The translations under genes were made by a program, and so were the position numbers. From contig CANLXL010000002.1 of assembly GCA_947495125.1 (NCBI GenBank), positions 186,001-250,000 on the forward strand: a stretch of 64,000 nt of DNA, written 5' to 3'. Source of the stretch: an uncultured Flaviramulus sp. Its GTDB lineage: Bacteria > Bacteroidota > Bacteroidia > Flavobacteriales > Flavobacteriaceae. The notes below the pieces were generated by a model. The model was not told the origin of the DNA. It searched no databases and saw nothing but the letters and a program-made list of their open reading frames with translations. Shown one piece after another: positions 1 to 8,181 of this stretch; position 1 is the first letter of the stretch; each line of letters starts with the position of its first letter.

Positions 1-89
1 GGCATCCAATAAAAATACCTGTTTCCAGATTTCAAATTTAATTAGGTCTAATAATTATGTTTTAGGATGTTTATTACATTAGTTAAGAT

Positions 90-97
90 TAAATTTG
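90..97 (+). promoter_or_regulatory. Probable -7 element of the decarboxylase promoter
   Basis: The sequence TAAATTTG matches the Bacteroidota primary-sigma -7 consensus TAnnTTTG exactly. It lies 30 nt before the ATG at 128, leaving room for a leader of about 25 nt. No clear TTG-type -33 box is visible at the expected distance, so the call rests on the -7 match and position alone. Confidence 0.45.
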
Positions 98-127
98 CAG
101 TCTTCATAATTGATTAAAATCTTTTAT

Positions 128-1498
128 ATGCATAAAATAGATATTGATTTAGTTGAAATGACCATGGATGTCATGAAATATACTATTGACAGAGTATCGG
201 CAACTAAACGTAAAATTGGAAAACCTAAAAAGGCAGAAGAGCTGAAGGCCTTAGTAGGAGAAACCATTACCAATGAAGGTATAGGAGGAGAATACGCGTT
301 TAAATTATGGCGAAAATATTTATCTAAAGCCAATGTCCCTGTAGATCACCCCAGGCATTTGGCTTTTGTACCTGCATCACCGACCCGAGCGGCAATAATG
401 TTCGATTTGATCACATCGGCGTCAAGTATTCATGGGGCTTATTGGATGGAAGGGGCCGGTGGAATTTTTTGCGAAAATGAAGCCATGAAATGGATCGTAT
501 CATTAACGGGTTTACCTGAAGGTGCGTTTGGTGTATTTACCAGTGGTGGAACCGCAGCGAACTTATCCGGCATCGTGACGGCTCGGGAACATTGGAGGGA
601 ACAGGACGAGTTTAAAGGCGAAAAAGGATTAATAATCACATCCGTTGGTGCGCATTCTTCCATAAAAGCTATGGCTAAAGTTGCGGATGTAGATATTTTA
701 TTGGTAGATACAGAAGATGTTATGTCGGGTGCGGAGCTTCAGAAAACTGTTAATGGTTTAACGCCTCATCAGCGTAAACGTCTATTTGCTGTTGTTGGCA
801 CGGGAGGAACAACCAACGCTGGTATTATAGATGACTTAGGTGGAATCGCTAATGTTTGTGAAAAAGAAAATTTATGGTTTCATGTGGATGCCGCTTATGG
901 AGGAGGTGCTTTAGCGGCAGACTCCGTCAGGCATTTATTTAATGGTATTGAGCGTGCCGATAGTATCACAATAGATCCACATAAATGGATGTTTTCGCCT
1001 TACGATTGTGGTGCAATACTTTATAAAAAACCTGAACTGGCTAAAAAAGCCCACTCACAGCAAGGGTCTTATTTAGACATTTTCAAAGATGAAGGGGCTC
1101 ATGGATTTAATCCTACCGATTACCAAATACAATTAACCCGAAGAGTACGAGGTTTGCCGTTATGGTTTTCGTTGGCAACTCATGGTATTGATAAATATAA
1201 AGAAGCCGTTGAGCGCGGATTGGAGTTAGCACAGATTGCCGGACGATTAATTGGGGAAAATCCCAACGTGGAGTTGGTTCGAGAACCAAGTTTGTCTTGC
1301 GTATTGTATAGGCGAATTGGATGGAAACCTGAAGATTATACCCATTGGACTTACGAAAATCATAAAAATGGCTTTGCCTTAGTAACACCGACCAAATGGA
1401 AAACAGGCGATGCTTTTGAAACTGTTTCTCGATTCTGTTTTATTAACCCCGATACCACGGAAGATGATATTAAAACCATTTTAGAGTCTATGGCGTAA
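128..1498 (+). CDS. Pyridoxal-dependent (group II) amino acid decarboxylase
   Basis: A 456-aa PLP enzyme of the group II decarboxylase family, which includes glutamate, aromatic amino acid and diaminobutyrate decarboxylases; it removes CO2 from an L-amino acid in the cytoplasm. The PLP-binding lysine is in the motif DPHKW (Lys286). Upstream lie the cofactor-pocket motif TSGGTAANL (about 139-147) and HVDAAYGG (about 256-263), where the Asp pairs with the pyridine nitrogen. The ATG at 128 is preferred to an upstream TTG at 110 because it follows a good -7 element. Length and fold are normal for the family. Substrate cannot be read from the sequence. The last 11 bases overlap the convergent gene that follows. 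Confidence 0.9.
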   Translation: MHKIDIDLVEMTMDVMKYTIDRVSATKRKIGKPKKAEELKALVGETITNEGIGGEYAFKLWRKYLSKANVPVDHPRHLAFVPASPTRAAIMFDLITSASSIHGAYWMEGAGGIFCENEAMKWIVSLTGLPEGAFGVFTSGGTAANLSGIVTAREHWREQDEFKGEKGLIITSVGAHSSIKAMAKVADVDILLVDTEDVMSGAELQKTVNGLTPHQRKRLFAVVGTGGTTNAGIIDDLGGIANVCEKENLWFHVDAAYGGGALAADSVRHLFNGIERADSITIDPHKWMFSPYDCGAILYKKPELAKKAHSQQGSYLDIFKDEGAHGFNPTDYQIQLTRRVRGLPLWFSLATHGIDKYKEAVERGLELAQIAGRLIGENPNVELVREPSLSCVLYRRIGWKPEDYTHWTYENHKNGFALVTPTKWKTGDAFETVSRFCFINPDTTEDDIKTILESMA

Positions 1499-1976
1499 AC
1501 TCAATTTTTAATTCTTCGTCATCAGAGAGCAATAACCATTTATTGTACAGATCGTGGTAAGTGTTTCTTATAACCTTTAGAGTTTCAGCATTTAAATTCC
1601 TTGGAAAAGGAAGGTTGTTATGGGTTAAAATGTCTTTGAGTTCTTCTATAAAGTTGGAATTAAAACCACTATTCAGGAACTCTACTTCTAAAAGGTTTAC
1701 AATATGTTCGGTAATAATGGCGTCTTGATGTAGGTTTTCAGGATGTACGGCAAAAGGGCGTTTGTTTTTAGGAAGTTCAAAATCACTTATCTGATAACCT
1801 TCATTAATGATACCATAAAAAGCGTTGCTGAAGTTTAAAGTAGATTCAACCGCAAAGTGGGCCAAATCATGAGTTTCTAAACCTCTATGGAGTTTTGACC
1901 ATGTCACACTCCCATCATTTCTTACGATGGTTAAAATGCTGGGTTTTGCGAATTGCTTTTTTAAAGTAATAAGCAT
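1488..1976 (-). CDS. Conserved-looking hypothetical protein, 162 aa
   Basis: A soluble 162-aa protein without signal peptide or membrane segment that I cannot assign to a family. It opens with a beta-rich stretch ending in RNDGSVTWSK, followed by a mostly helical part that includes HDLAHFAVE and the acidic tail DDEELKIEF. The HDLAHFAVE segment carries two histidines and a glutamate in a helix, which could bind metal, but this is only a suggestion. The start is the ATG at 1976; a TTG two codons earlier is less likely. It is transcribed convergently with the decarboxylase, whose 3' end it overlaps by 11 nt, and divergently from guaA. Confidence 0.65.
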   Translation of the reverse strand: MLITLKKQFAKPSILTIVRNDGSVTWSKLHRGLETHDLAHFAVESTLNFSNAFYGIINEGYQISDFELPKNKRPFAVHPENLHQDAIITEHIVNLLEVEFLNSGFNSNFIEELKDILTHNNLPFPRNLNAETLKVIRNTYHDLYNKWLLLSDDEELKIEFTP

Positions 1977-2030
1977 CGACAAATTGTTAAAAAGATCAAT
2001 TAAATGTAATAAAAATTTACAATTTAAAAG

Positions 2031-2060
2031 TTGTCAAAAAATTGTAAATGATTACTTTTG
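2031..2060 (+). promoter_or_regulatory. guaA promoter, -33 TTG and -7 TACTTTTG
   Basis: TTG at 2031-2033 and TACTTTTG at 2053-2060 are 19 nt apart, which fits the Bacteroidota -33/-7 arrangement. The -7 box ends only 3 nt before the guaA ATG at 2064, so a start site at the usual distance would give a leaderless or nearly leaderless transcript. The promoter sits in the 87-bp divergent gap with the minus-strand hypothetical gene. Confidence 0.6.
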
Positions 2061-2063
2061 CGC

Positions 2064-3599
2064 ATGCAACACGACAAGGTATTAATTTTAGACTTCGGAT
2101 CGCAATATACGCAACTCATTGCCCGTCGAGTTAGGGAACTCAACATTTACTCCGAAATACACCCATTCAACAAAATTCCAACAAACATTCAAGAATATAA
2201 AGCGGTTATCCTGTCTGGTAGTCCATATTCTGTAAGAGGAGAAGAAGCTTTACACCCGGATTTATCTCAAATCAGAGGTGTAAAACCTCTTTTAGGAGTG
2301 TGTTATGGAGCACAGTATTTGGCTCATTTTTCAGATGGAGAAGTGGCGCCATCGAATACCAGAGAGTATGGGCGTGCTAATTTATCATTTATTAAAGATG
2401 ATGAGAATTTCTTTGCTCATATTAAAGAAGGAAGTCAGGTTTGGATGAGTCATAGTGATACGATTAAAAAACTGCCTTCAAATAGTGTTCTAATGGCCAG
2501 CACGCATGATGTTAAGAATGCGGCTTACAGAATTGAAGGTGAGCAGACCTATGCAATTCAATTTCATCCGGAAGTGTATCATTCTACCGACGGGAAACGT
2601 GTATTAGAGAATTTCTTAGTAGGTATAGCCGGGTTAAATCAAGACTGGACACCAGATTCTTTTGTTGAGGAAACAGTTGAAGCTATTCAAGAAAAAGTGG
2701 GTAACGATAAAGTCGTTCTTGGTCTTTCTGGTGGCGTAGATTCTACCGTGGCTGCCGTATTACTTAATAAGGCTATTGGTAAAAACCTGTATTGTATTTT
2801 TGTAAATAATGGTTTGTTGCGCAAAAATGAATTCGAGAGTGTTCTCAACCAGTATGAAGGTATGGGACTAAATGTTAAAGGTGTTGATGCCTCTCAGCGT
2901 TTTCTGGATGCTCTGGCAGGAATCGAAGATCCCGAGAAAAAACGTAAAGCTATTGGAAATGCTTTTATTGAAGTTTTCGATGATGAAGCACATAAGTTGG
3001 AAGATGTGAAATGGCTCGCACAAGGTACTATTTATCCAGATGTTATCGAAAGTGTTTCTGCCACCGGAGGGCCTTCTGCTACTATAAAAAGTCATCATAA
3101 TGTTGGCGGATTACCGGATTTTATGAAACTTAAAATCGTCGAACCTCTTCGTGCTATTTTTAAAGATGAGGTAAGACGCGTAGGAGCCACATTAGGAATT
3201 GATCCCGAACTTTTAGGTCGTCATCCATTTCCAGGACCAGGATTAGGGATTCGTATTTTGGGAGATATTACCGCCGAAAAAGTACGTATTCTTCAGGACG
3301 TTGATGCCATTTTTATAAATGGGCTTAAAAAATGGGGGCTATACGATAAAGTTTGGCAAGCCGGAGCGATGTTATTACCGGTTAATAGTGTTGGTGTTAT
3401 GGGCGATGAACGTACTTACGAAAAATGCGTAGCGCTAAGAGCTGTAGAAAGTACCGATGGGATGACCGCCGATTGGGTAAATTTACCCTACGAGTTTCTG
3501 CAAAAAACATCAAACGATATAATAAATAAGGTTAAAGGCGTTAATAGAGTAGTTTATGATATTAGCTCTAAACCTCCGGCAACGATTGAATGGGAATAA
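2064..3599 (+). CDS. guaA: GMP synthase (glutamine-hydrolysing)
   Basis: Converts XMP to GMP with ATP and glutamine, the last step of guanine nucleotide synthesis. The 511-aa chain has the usual three parts. A class I glutamine amidotransferase comes first, with nucleophile Cys80 in GVCYGAQ and the catalytic pair His168/Glu170 in FHPEV. An ATP pyrophosphatase domain follows, with the PP-loop SGGVDS at 222-227. The C-terminal dimerisation domain ends in KPPATIEWE, which is typical of GuaA. The ATG at 2064 is chosen over a TTG at 2058 because it gives the canonical N-terminus and lies outside the -7 box. There is no visible ribosome-binding site, consistent with a very short leader. Length is normal. 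Confidence 0.97.
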   Translation: MQHDKVLILDFGSQYTQLIARRVRELNIYSEIHPFNKIPTNIQEYKAVILSGSPYSVRGEEALHPDLSQIRGVKPLLGVCYGAQYLAHFSDGEVAPSNTREYGRANLSFIKDDENFFAHIKEGSQVWMSHSDTIKKLPSNSVLMASTHDVKNAAYRIEGEQTYAIQFHPEVYHSTDGKRVLENFLVGIAGLNQDWTPDSFVEETVEAIQEKVGNDKVVLGLSGGVDSTVAAVLLNKAIGKNLYCIFVNNGLLRKNEFESVLNQYEGMGLNVKGVDASQRFLDALAGIEDPEKKRKAIGNAFIEVFDDEAHKLEDVKWLAQGTIYPDVIESVSATGGPSATIKSHHNVGGLPDFMKLKIVEPLRAIFKDEVRRVGATLGIDPELLGRHPFPGPGLGIRILGDITAEKVRILQDVDAIFINGLKKWGLYDKVWQAGAMLLPVNSVGVMGDERTYEKCVALRAVESTDGMTADWVNLPYEFLQKTSNDIINKVKGVNRVVYDISSKPPATIEWE

Positions 3600-3838
3600 T
3601 AGTTGGTGACCTATAATTGCCTTTAGTCTCTAAGAGACCTAGGACATCCAATATTTATAAACTATATTTATGACACTGAAGTTATCTGGTTTATACAAAA
3701 TGTACGTATATACTTAATAAGTTCAATAAAATACTGTTAAGCTATTTGCGATATCTTTTTTGTTTGGCATACTATATGCATAATGAAAGACATAAATGTA
3801 TATTGCAATTATCTTGAACTCAAATAAAAATCGATTAC

Positions 3839-5782
3839 ATGACAAGATTATTTTTCGTTTTATGCCTTGCACTTCTTTTTAGCCTTAATTCAGTTAATGC
3901 CCAAAATTATAGTACGCATAAAGTTAAAGAAGGAGAAACCATCGAAAGTATTGCAAAACAATATTATGTAACGCCTTTCGATATTTATTCTCTTAACCCT
4001 GATGCGAAAAAAGAACTTAAAATTAATGATGTTTTAATTATTCCTAAGTCAAAGGTTCAACAACCAAAAATTACTATTGTAAAGGAACTTCAGGGTTTTA
4101 AAAATCATAAAACAAGACGTAAAGAAACGCTTTATAGTTTATCGAAAAAATATAATGTGTCTGAAGAGGATATCAAAAAGCACAATACCTTTTTATATGC
4201 AAATGCACTGCGCAAAGGCGATAGGCTTCAAATTCCTATATTTAAAACTACAGAAGTTGAAGAAGTAGTTGAGCTTACTAAAACGTACACGGTACTTCCG
4301 AAAGAGGGAAAATGGCGCGTAGCCTATAAGTTTAACATAACAATTGCTGAATTAGAAGCACTTAATCCGGAGATGGGCGATGTCTTGCAAGAAGGCCAGG
4401 TACTCAATGTCCCGAACATTGAAGACACCGAAGAAAAAGAAGTCGATGAAACATTTAGCTATTATAAAGTAAGGCCTAAAGAAGGGTTTTACCGATTGAA
4501 ATTAAATCTGGGCGTAGAACAAGAAGAGTTGGAAGCCTTAAACCCTGGTCTGAAAGAGACCGGACTAAAAAACGGTATGATTTTGAAGATTCCATTTAAT
4601 AGTTCAATTGAAGGAATTCTTGAAGAAGACTCAAATAGAATTAATTTAACAGATAGCATTTCAGATTTCAGTACCAAACATATTGCTGTTATGTTGCCAT
4701 TCAGGTTAAATCGTGTCAATTTTGATTCTGTTCCGGGAACCAAAAGAAGTATAAAAAGAGATCGGTATTTAAATGCATCACTCGATTTTCATTCGGGCGT
4801 TTTAATGGCTATCGATTCTTTAAAAAGACTTGGTGTATCTCTAAAGGTAGATGTGTATGATACAAGAAGTGAGGTGAGTACAGTATCACAAATCATTGAA
4901 GACAACGATTTTGAAAATGTAGACGCTGTAATTGGTCCATTAACATCAGCAACTTTTGAAAAAGCAGCGGCTAAATTAAGACGCTATGATGTTCCTGTAA
5001 TATCTCCTACGGGCACTAAGCTTAAGCTTTACGATAATGTGTTTCAATCTAAACCGTCGAATGAGCTGATTAGAAATAAAGTTGTCGATTTTGTGAAAAA
5101 AGATACCTTGTCCAGTAATGTCATTATTATAGCAGATTCAAAAAATATAGCCGTAGCTAATGACCTTAAGAACGAATTTAACCATGCAAGACTCGTATAT
5201 TCCAGAAAAAATAAGAATAAAAAGGATGAGAACGAAGTAGACGCATATTACGTTAAAAAAGATGACATTAAAGACGTACTAAAAGAGGGGCGAAACATTG
5301 TGTTTTTAGAAACCCAAGATGAAGGATTTGTGTCTAATGCAGTGAGTATATTGGCGGCATTAATTCAAGAAGAAAATAAGGAAGAAAAGTTGAAAGCTGT
5401 TGATGTCATTTTAACAACTACCAGGGCGAACTCAGCTTTTGAAGGTGAAGACATTAATAATTCTCATTTGTCTGATTTACAGTTTACATATGCTGCAGCT
5501 TCAAAATCTTATGAGGAAAGCAATGCTTTTGTAAAACGTTATGAGAAACTTTATAATAATACACCTAATGGTGCTGCAGTTAAAGGTTTCGACCTAACTA
5601 TGGATATTGTTTTACGTTTGGTGTCTTCAGAAGATTTATACACCTCCGTAAACGATACACCGTTAACAGAATATGTTGAAAATAAGTTCGGTTATAAAAG
5701 AAAAAGTTTTGGAGGTTATTATAACGATATGGTGTATTTGGTAAGGCATCAAGATTTAACTATTGTTGAAGTAAAACAATAA
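3839..5782 (+). CDS. Secreted LysM-repeat protein with a periplasmic receptor-type domain
   Basis: A 647-aa envelope protein. Residues 1-21 form a signal peptide ending in VNAQ. Four LysM-like modules follow, roughly at 24-70, 90-136, 147-192 and 205-253, each with the pattern YxVKxGxTxxxIA...L.PxxxxxLxxGxxLxIP; they are expected to bind peptidoglycan. The third and fourth copies are divergent, with KEGKW and KEGFY in place of the usual GDT turn. Residues from about 280 to the end resemble type 1 periplasmic binding proteins (IAVMLPFRLN, DVYDTRSE, VIGPLTSATFE, VISPTGT). Such proteins lie beside guaA in other flavobacteria, as far as I recall. Its ligand is unknown; a structural or sensing role at the cell wall is likely. 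Confidence 0.85.
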   Translation: MTRLFFVLCLALLFSLNSVNAQNYSTHKVKEGETIESIAKQYYVTPFDIYSLNPDAKKELKINDVLIIPKSKVQQPKITIVKELQGFKNHKTRRKETLYSLSKKYNVSEEDIKKHNTFLYANALRKGDRLQIPIFKTTEVEEVVELTKTYTVLPKEGKWRVAYKFNITIAELEALNPEMGDVLQEGQVLNVPNIEDTEEKEVDETFSYYKVRPKEGFYRLKLNLGVEQEELEALNPGLKETGLKNGMILKIPFNSSIEGILEEDSNRINLTDSISDFSTKHIAVMLPFRLNRVNFDSVPGTKRSIKRDRYLNASLDFHSGVLMAIDSLKRLGVSLKVDVYDTRSEVSTVSQIIEDNDFENVDAVIGPLTSATFEKAAAKLRRYDVPVISPTGTKLKLYDNVFQSKPSNELIRNKVVDFVKKDTLSSNVIIIADSKNIAVANDLKNEFNHARLVYSRKNKNKKDENEVDAYYVKKDDIKDVLKEGRNIVFLETQDEGFVSNAVSILAALIQEENKEEKLKAVDVILTTTRANSAFEGEDINNSHLSDLQFTYAAASKSYEESNAFVKRYEKLYNNTPNGAAVKGFDLTMDIVLRLVSSEDLYTSVNDTPLTEYVENKFGYKRKSFGGYYNDMVYLVRHQDLTIVEVKQ

Positions 5783-5869
5783 GCGTAAAAGCTTGGCGTT
5801 TTTATATGAAGTGTTGAGACTTTGCAAGGAGTCGTAACCTTGCACCAGACATGATAATAATTAATTTCT

Positions 5870-6406
5870 GTGACCAAAATTGTCTTTATTCTATGTTGTT
5901 TTTTATGTGTTCAGGACGAACCCATTATTTCCTGGGATGAAACCTATAAACTTGGCTGGGATAATTTTAGAGCCAGCCCCAATCATCAAGAAAGTGCAGC
6001 AGCAATTACAGCGTCCGGTATTACCTTCGGGTTTTCCATAAAACGAACCAACGCTAGAGTGGTTAGCTTTACCTCCGATGTACACGCCCACTTTTATCCC
6101 GAACAATCATGGTATAAAAAGGATATAGCAGATACACATGTTTTGAGGCATGAACAGTTACATTTTGATATCACCGAATTGTACGCTAGAAAATTTCGAC
6201 AAAGAATTAATCAGTTAAGTATTTCAAACAATCTACAGAGTGCATTGAAAAATATCCATAATAACATTAATGAGGAATTGGAACAGTTACAAGGTCGTTA
6301 TGATGAAGAAACCGATTATTCCAGAAATTTTGAAGCACAGGCTAAATGGCAAGCATATATAACCGGGGAGCTTAAGAAGCTCTCCAAGTATAAATCAGTA
6401 AAATAG
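5870..6406 (+). CDS. DUF922-type predicted secreted zinc protease
   Basis: A 178-aa protein with the hallmark of the DUF922 family (predicted secreted Zn-dependent proteases): the HExxH motif HEQLH at residues 94-98 within HVLRHEQLHFDITELYARKF. A short hydrophobic N-terminus (about residues 3-14) may be a signal peptide. The start is a GTG at 5870; an in-frame stop lies just upstream at 5858 and no ATG is available, so GTG is the only reasonable choice. It follows the LysM protein by 87 nt and precedes the DUF3820 gene by 4 nt, so it is likely cotranscribed with the latter. Proteolytic activity is inferred from the motif only. Confidence 0.75.
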   Translation: MTKIVFILCCFLCVQDEPIISWDETYKLGWDNFRASPNHQESAAAITASGITFGFSIKRTNARVVSFTSDVHAHFYPEQSWYKKDIADTHVLRHEQLHFDITELYARKFRQRINQLSISNNLQSALKNIHNNINEELEQLQGRYDEETDYSRNFEAQAKWQAYITGELKKLSKYKSVK

Positions 6407-6410
6407 TTTA

Positions 6411-6638
6411 ATGATTCCAGATAAAAACGTTTTAATTACTTTAGCACATACCAAAATGCCATTTGGAAAATATAAAGACAGGTACTTAATAGATTTACCA
6501 GAGTATTATGTGGTTTGGTATCATAACAAAGGTTTTCCAAAAGGTAAGCTGGGCGATATGCTTAGACAAGTATACGAGCTCAAATTAAATGGTTTGGAGG
6601 ATCTTATACGGAACATTCAAAAACAATTTCCAAAATAA
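6411..6638 (+). CDS. DUF3820 family small protein
   Basis: A 75-aa protein with the DUF3820 signature: MPFGKYKDRYLIDLPEYYVVW followed by a conserved KGFPKGKLG segment. The family is widespread in Bacteroidota and Proteobacteria. It has been called a putative quorum-sensing-regulated virulence factor family, but its biochemical role is not known to me. There is no signal peptide or membrane segment, so it is probably cytosolic. It starts 4 nt after the DUF922 gene, indicating cotranscription, and converges on the minus-strand sigma-factor operon with a 27-nt gap. Confidence 0.8.
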   Translation: MIPDKNVLITLAHTKMPFGKYKDRYLIDLPEYYVVWYHNKGFPKGKLGDMLRQVYELKLNGLEDLIRNIQKQFPK

Positions 6639-6665
6639 ACTATTAAACTTCGGATTTTTTTGAAC

Positions 6666-6917
6666 TTAATCGTCTAGTTCATCGCAATAAAACCCTAATG
6701 TTTTTATCTGATTAATCATATCTTTTTCGCTTAAGTTACTTCTCGCCTGAATCTTCAAAACATTATCGATGTCTTCAATATCGATAGACCACTTAATAAT
6801 GTCCGAATGATTATTAAAATAGGGTTTTACGGATTTAACTTTTTTCTTGGTTTTAATATCTGTTCTTAATATTAAAAGTTTAGTACGTTGTCTGCGTTTG
6901 TAAAAAAGGTTAATCAT
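6666..6917 (-). CDS. Small HMA-like (ferredoxin-fold) protein lacking CxxC
   Basis: An 83-aa protein, last of the sigma-factor operon. The start is the ATG at 6917, which overlaps the stop of the preceding gene by 8 nt (ATGATTAA). An open frame continues upstream to 7124, but that stretch lies inside the membrane-protein gene in another frame and is not part of this gene. The predicted pattern beta (LLILRTDI), alpha (KKKVKSVKPYF), beta (IIKWSIDIED), beta (NVLKIQAR), alpha (EKDMINQIKTLGF) suits a heavy-metal-associated-like ferredoxin fold. The metal-binding CxxC is absent; in its place is DIKTKKK. A metal-independent partner-binding role is possible. The fold assignment is my inference. Confidence 0.6.
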   Translation of the reverse strand: MINLFYKRRQRTKLLILRTDIKTKKKVKSVKPYFNNHSDIIKWSIDIEDIDNVLKIQARSNLSEKDMINQIKTLGFYCDELDD

Positions 6918-7308
6918 TTGAATTATCAGTTTCTTTAGTGACACGTTCAATATAATCTTTGTAGGCTTTGTTTCCTTCTTCTTTCCAGAAATTATCATAA
7001 TGTTTCCATTTAGAGAAATCGCTTTTAGACCCGTCTTTACATTCTTGTTTTGATTTTTTGGAGGAACTATCATTTCCAAAATTACAGCCTCCCAGGAGAA
7101 TTTTGAACAATATGAAAATACCAACGGCCTGCCAGTAATTAAGTGTTGTTAATCCGAATATTTCAGGCATTAACCAATTCCAAAGCCACATGATTATAAA
7201 ACCAAATAAAATGGCTAAACCTGTTACAGCAATGATTCCTAAAATTATCATTCCCGCAATTTCGCCAGGAGACTTACTTCTCATTTTATGTTTAAAAAAA
7301 TTTGACAT
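6910..7308 (-). CDS. Two-helix membrane protein of the sigma-factor operon
   Basis: A 132-aa protein with two predicted transmembrane helices, about residues 17-46 (IAGMIILGIIAVTGLAILFG onward) and 56-74 (LNYWQAVGIFILFKILLGG), and a hydrophilic charged tail of about 55 residues (SSSKKSKQECKDGSKSD onward). No family recognised. It starts 12 nt after the sigma-factor stop and overlaps the next gene by 8 nt, so the three are probably translated as a unit. It does not look like a classical anti-sigma factor with a cytosolic N-terminal helical domain, but its position leaves room for a regulatory or sensory role. Confidence 0.7.
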   Translation of the reverse strand: MSNFFKHKMRSKSPGEIAGMIILGIIAVTGLAILFGFIIMWLWNWLMPEIFGLTTLNYWQAVGIFILFKILLGGCNFGNDSSSKKSKQECKDGSKSDFSKWKHYDNFWKEEGNKAYKDYIERVTKETDNSND

Positions 7309-7320
7309 GCTTATTTGTTT

Positions 7321-7866
7321 TTAATTAGTAATTTCTTTTTTAGTCTTTAATTGTTTGTATAAGTTTGAAATTGCCCTGTGCCGCCTAGACATTAATGTGC
7401 CCATTGGAATGCCTGTTTCAAATGCGATCTCTTTATATGTATAATTTTCAAAATCTATAGCGATTACAATGTCACGATACTTTGGCTTAAGGTTCATAAT
7501 GGCTTTCTTTAACTCATCCTTCATTTTTTCCGGATAAGCATTGTTAGATTCATCATTCAACAATGAGGCGAACTCTATTAATTTAGCCTCATTTTGATTA
7601 TTATTGTCAACCAATGTTTTAGTGTTGGTTCGCATGACGTCAATGATTTTATTCTTAACAGCGAAATACACGAAACCGGCAACATTATTTATGGGAGAAT
7701 ATCTATCCGCGCCAGAGAACAATTTTAAGGCAACATCTTGGATAATATCCTCCGCATCACGATTGATGTTCGTCTTTATTTTTGAATTCACATAGGCTTT
7801 AAGTGAATGGTATTCCTTACCAAAAAAATCTCTAAGTTTTTTATTGTTTTCTGATTCCGGGTTCAT
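7321..7866 (-). CDS. ECF-type RNA polymerase sigma factor
   Basis: A 181-aa sigma-70 family protein. Region 2 includes DAEDIIQDVALKLF (about 37-50), the core-binding and -10 recognition part. Region 4 covers about 125-170, with the helix-turn-helix YKEIAFETGIPMGTLMSRRHRA. Both regions match extracytoplasmic-function sigma factors. The start is the ATG at 7866. It heads a three-gene operon with a membrane protein and an HMA-like protein. No typical anti-sigma factor is adjacent, so how it is held inactive is unclear. Targets cannot be read from the sequence. Confidence 0.88.
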   Translation of the reverse strand: MNPESENNKKLRDFFGKEYHSLKAYVNSKIKTNINRDAEDIIQDVALKLFSGADRYSPINNVAGFVYFAVKNKIIDVMRTNTKTLVDNNNQNEAKLIEFASLLNDESNNAYPEKMKDELKKAIMNLKPKYRDIVIAIDFENYTYKEIAFETGIPMGTLMSRRHRAISNLYKQLKTKKEITN

Positions 7867-8181
7867 TTAAAAGCTTTTTTGAACAGCTCTACAATTAGAA
7901 AGACGAATCTTTTTGAATCTATTGCATTTTTTTGTCAATAATTTAAAAGAAGACGAATGAGCGGGGAAAATGTATCACCGCATGCCTAAATACTATGATA
8001 GTATTCGAATCTCAGAATGTATGAATTATGAATTAGAGAATCGACTTGAGTTTTGATTAGTAAATGTATTAATTTAAACAGATAGTGTTACATTATATGA
8101 TAACAAACGTAATTTGATAAACGCTTAGTATGGCGGTGTTTGATGCGAGATAAATTTTAAATAATAATGAATAAGTCCCGG
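7867..8181. other. Intergenic region between the sulfatase and the sigma operon
   Basis: This 315-nt stretch has no credible gene. It contains a perfect 17-bp palindrome at 7989-8005 (AATACTAT-G-ATAGTATT). It also has a minus-strand match to the -7 consensus (TACGTTTG, plus-strand positions 8104-8111), which would give a long leader of about 230 nt for the sigma operon. No -33 box accompanies it, so the operon promoter is not settled. Confidence 0.4.

Noticed and set aside
3626-3638. GTCTCT-A-AGAGAC palindrome after guaA as a terminator
   Set aside because: The loop would be a single base and no T tract follows, so it cannot act as a standard terminator.
6918-7124. Possible N-terminal extension of the small HMA-like gene
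   Set aside because: This stretch lies within the membrane-protein gene in another frame, is low-complexity and basic, and the ATG at 6917 has the standard coupled overlap.
7990-8012. tRNA T-arm-like string (TTCGAATC) in intergenic DNA
   Set aside because: No acceptor, D or anticodon arms can be built around it; the local structure is a simple palindrome.
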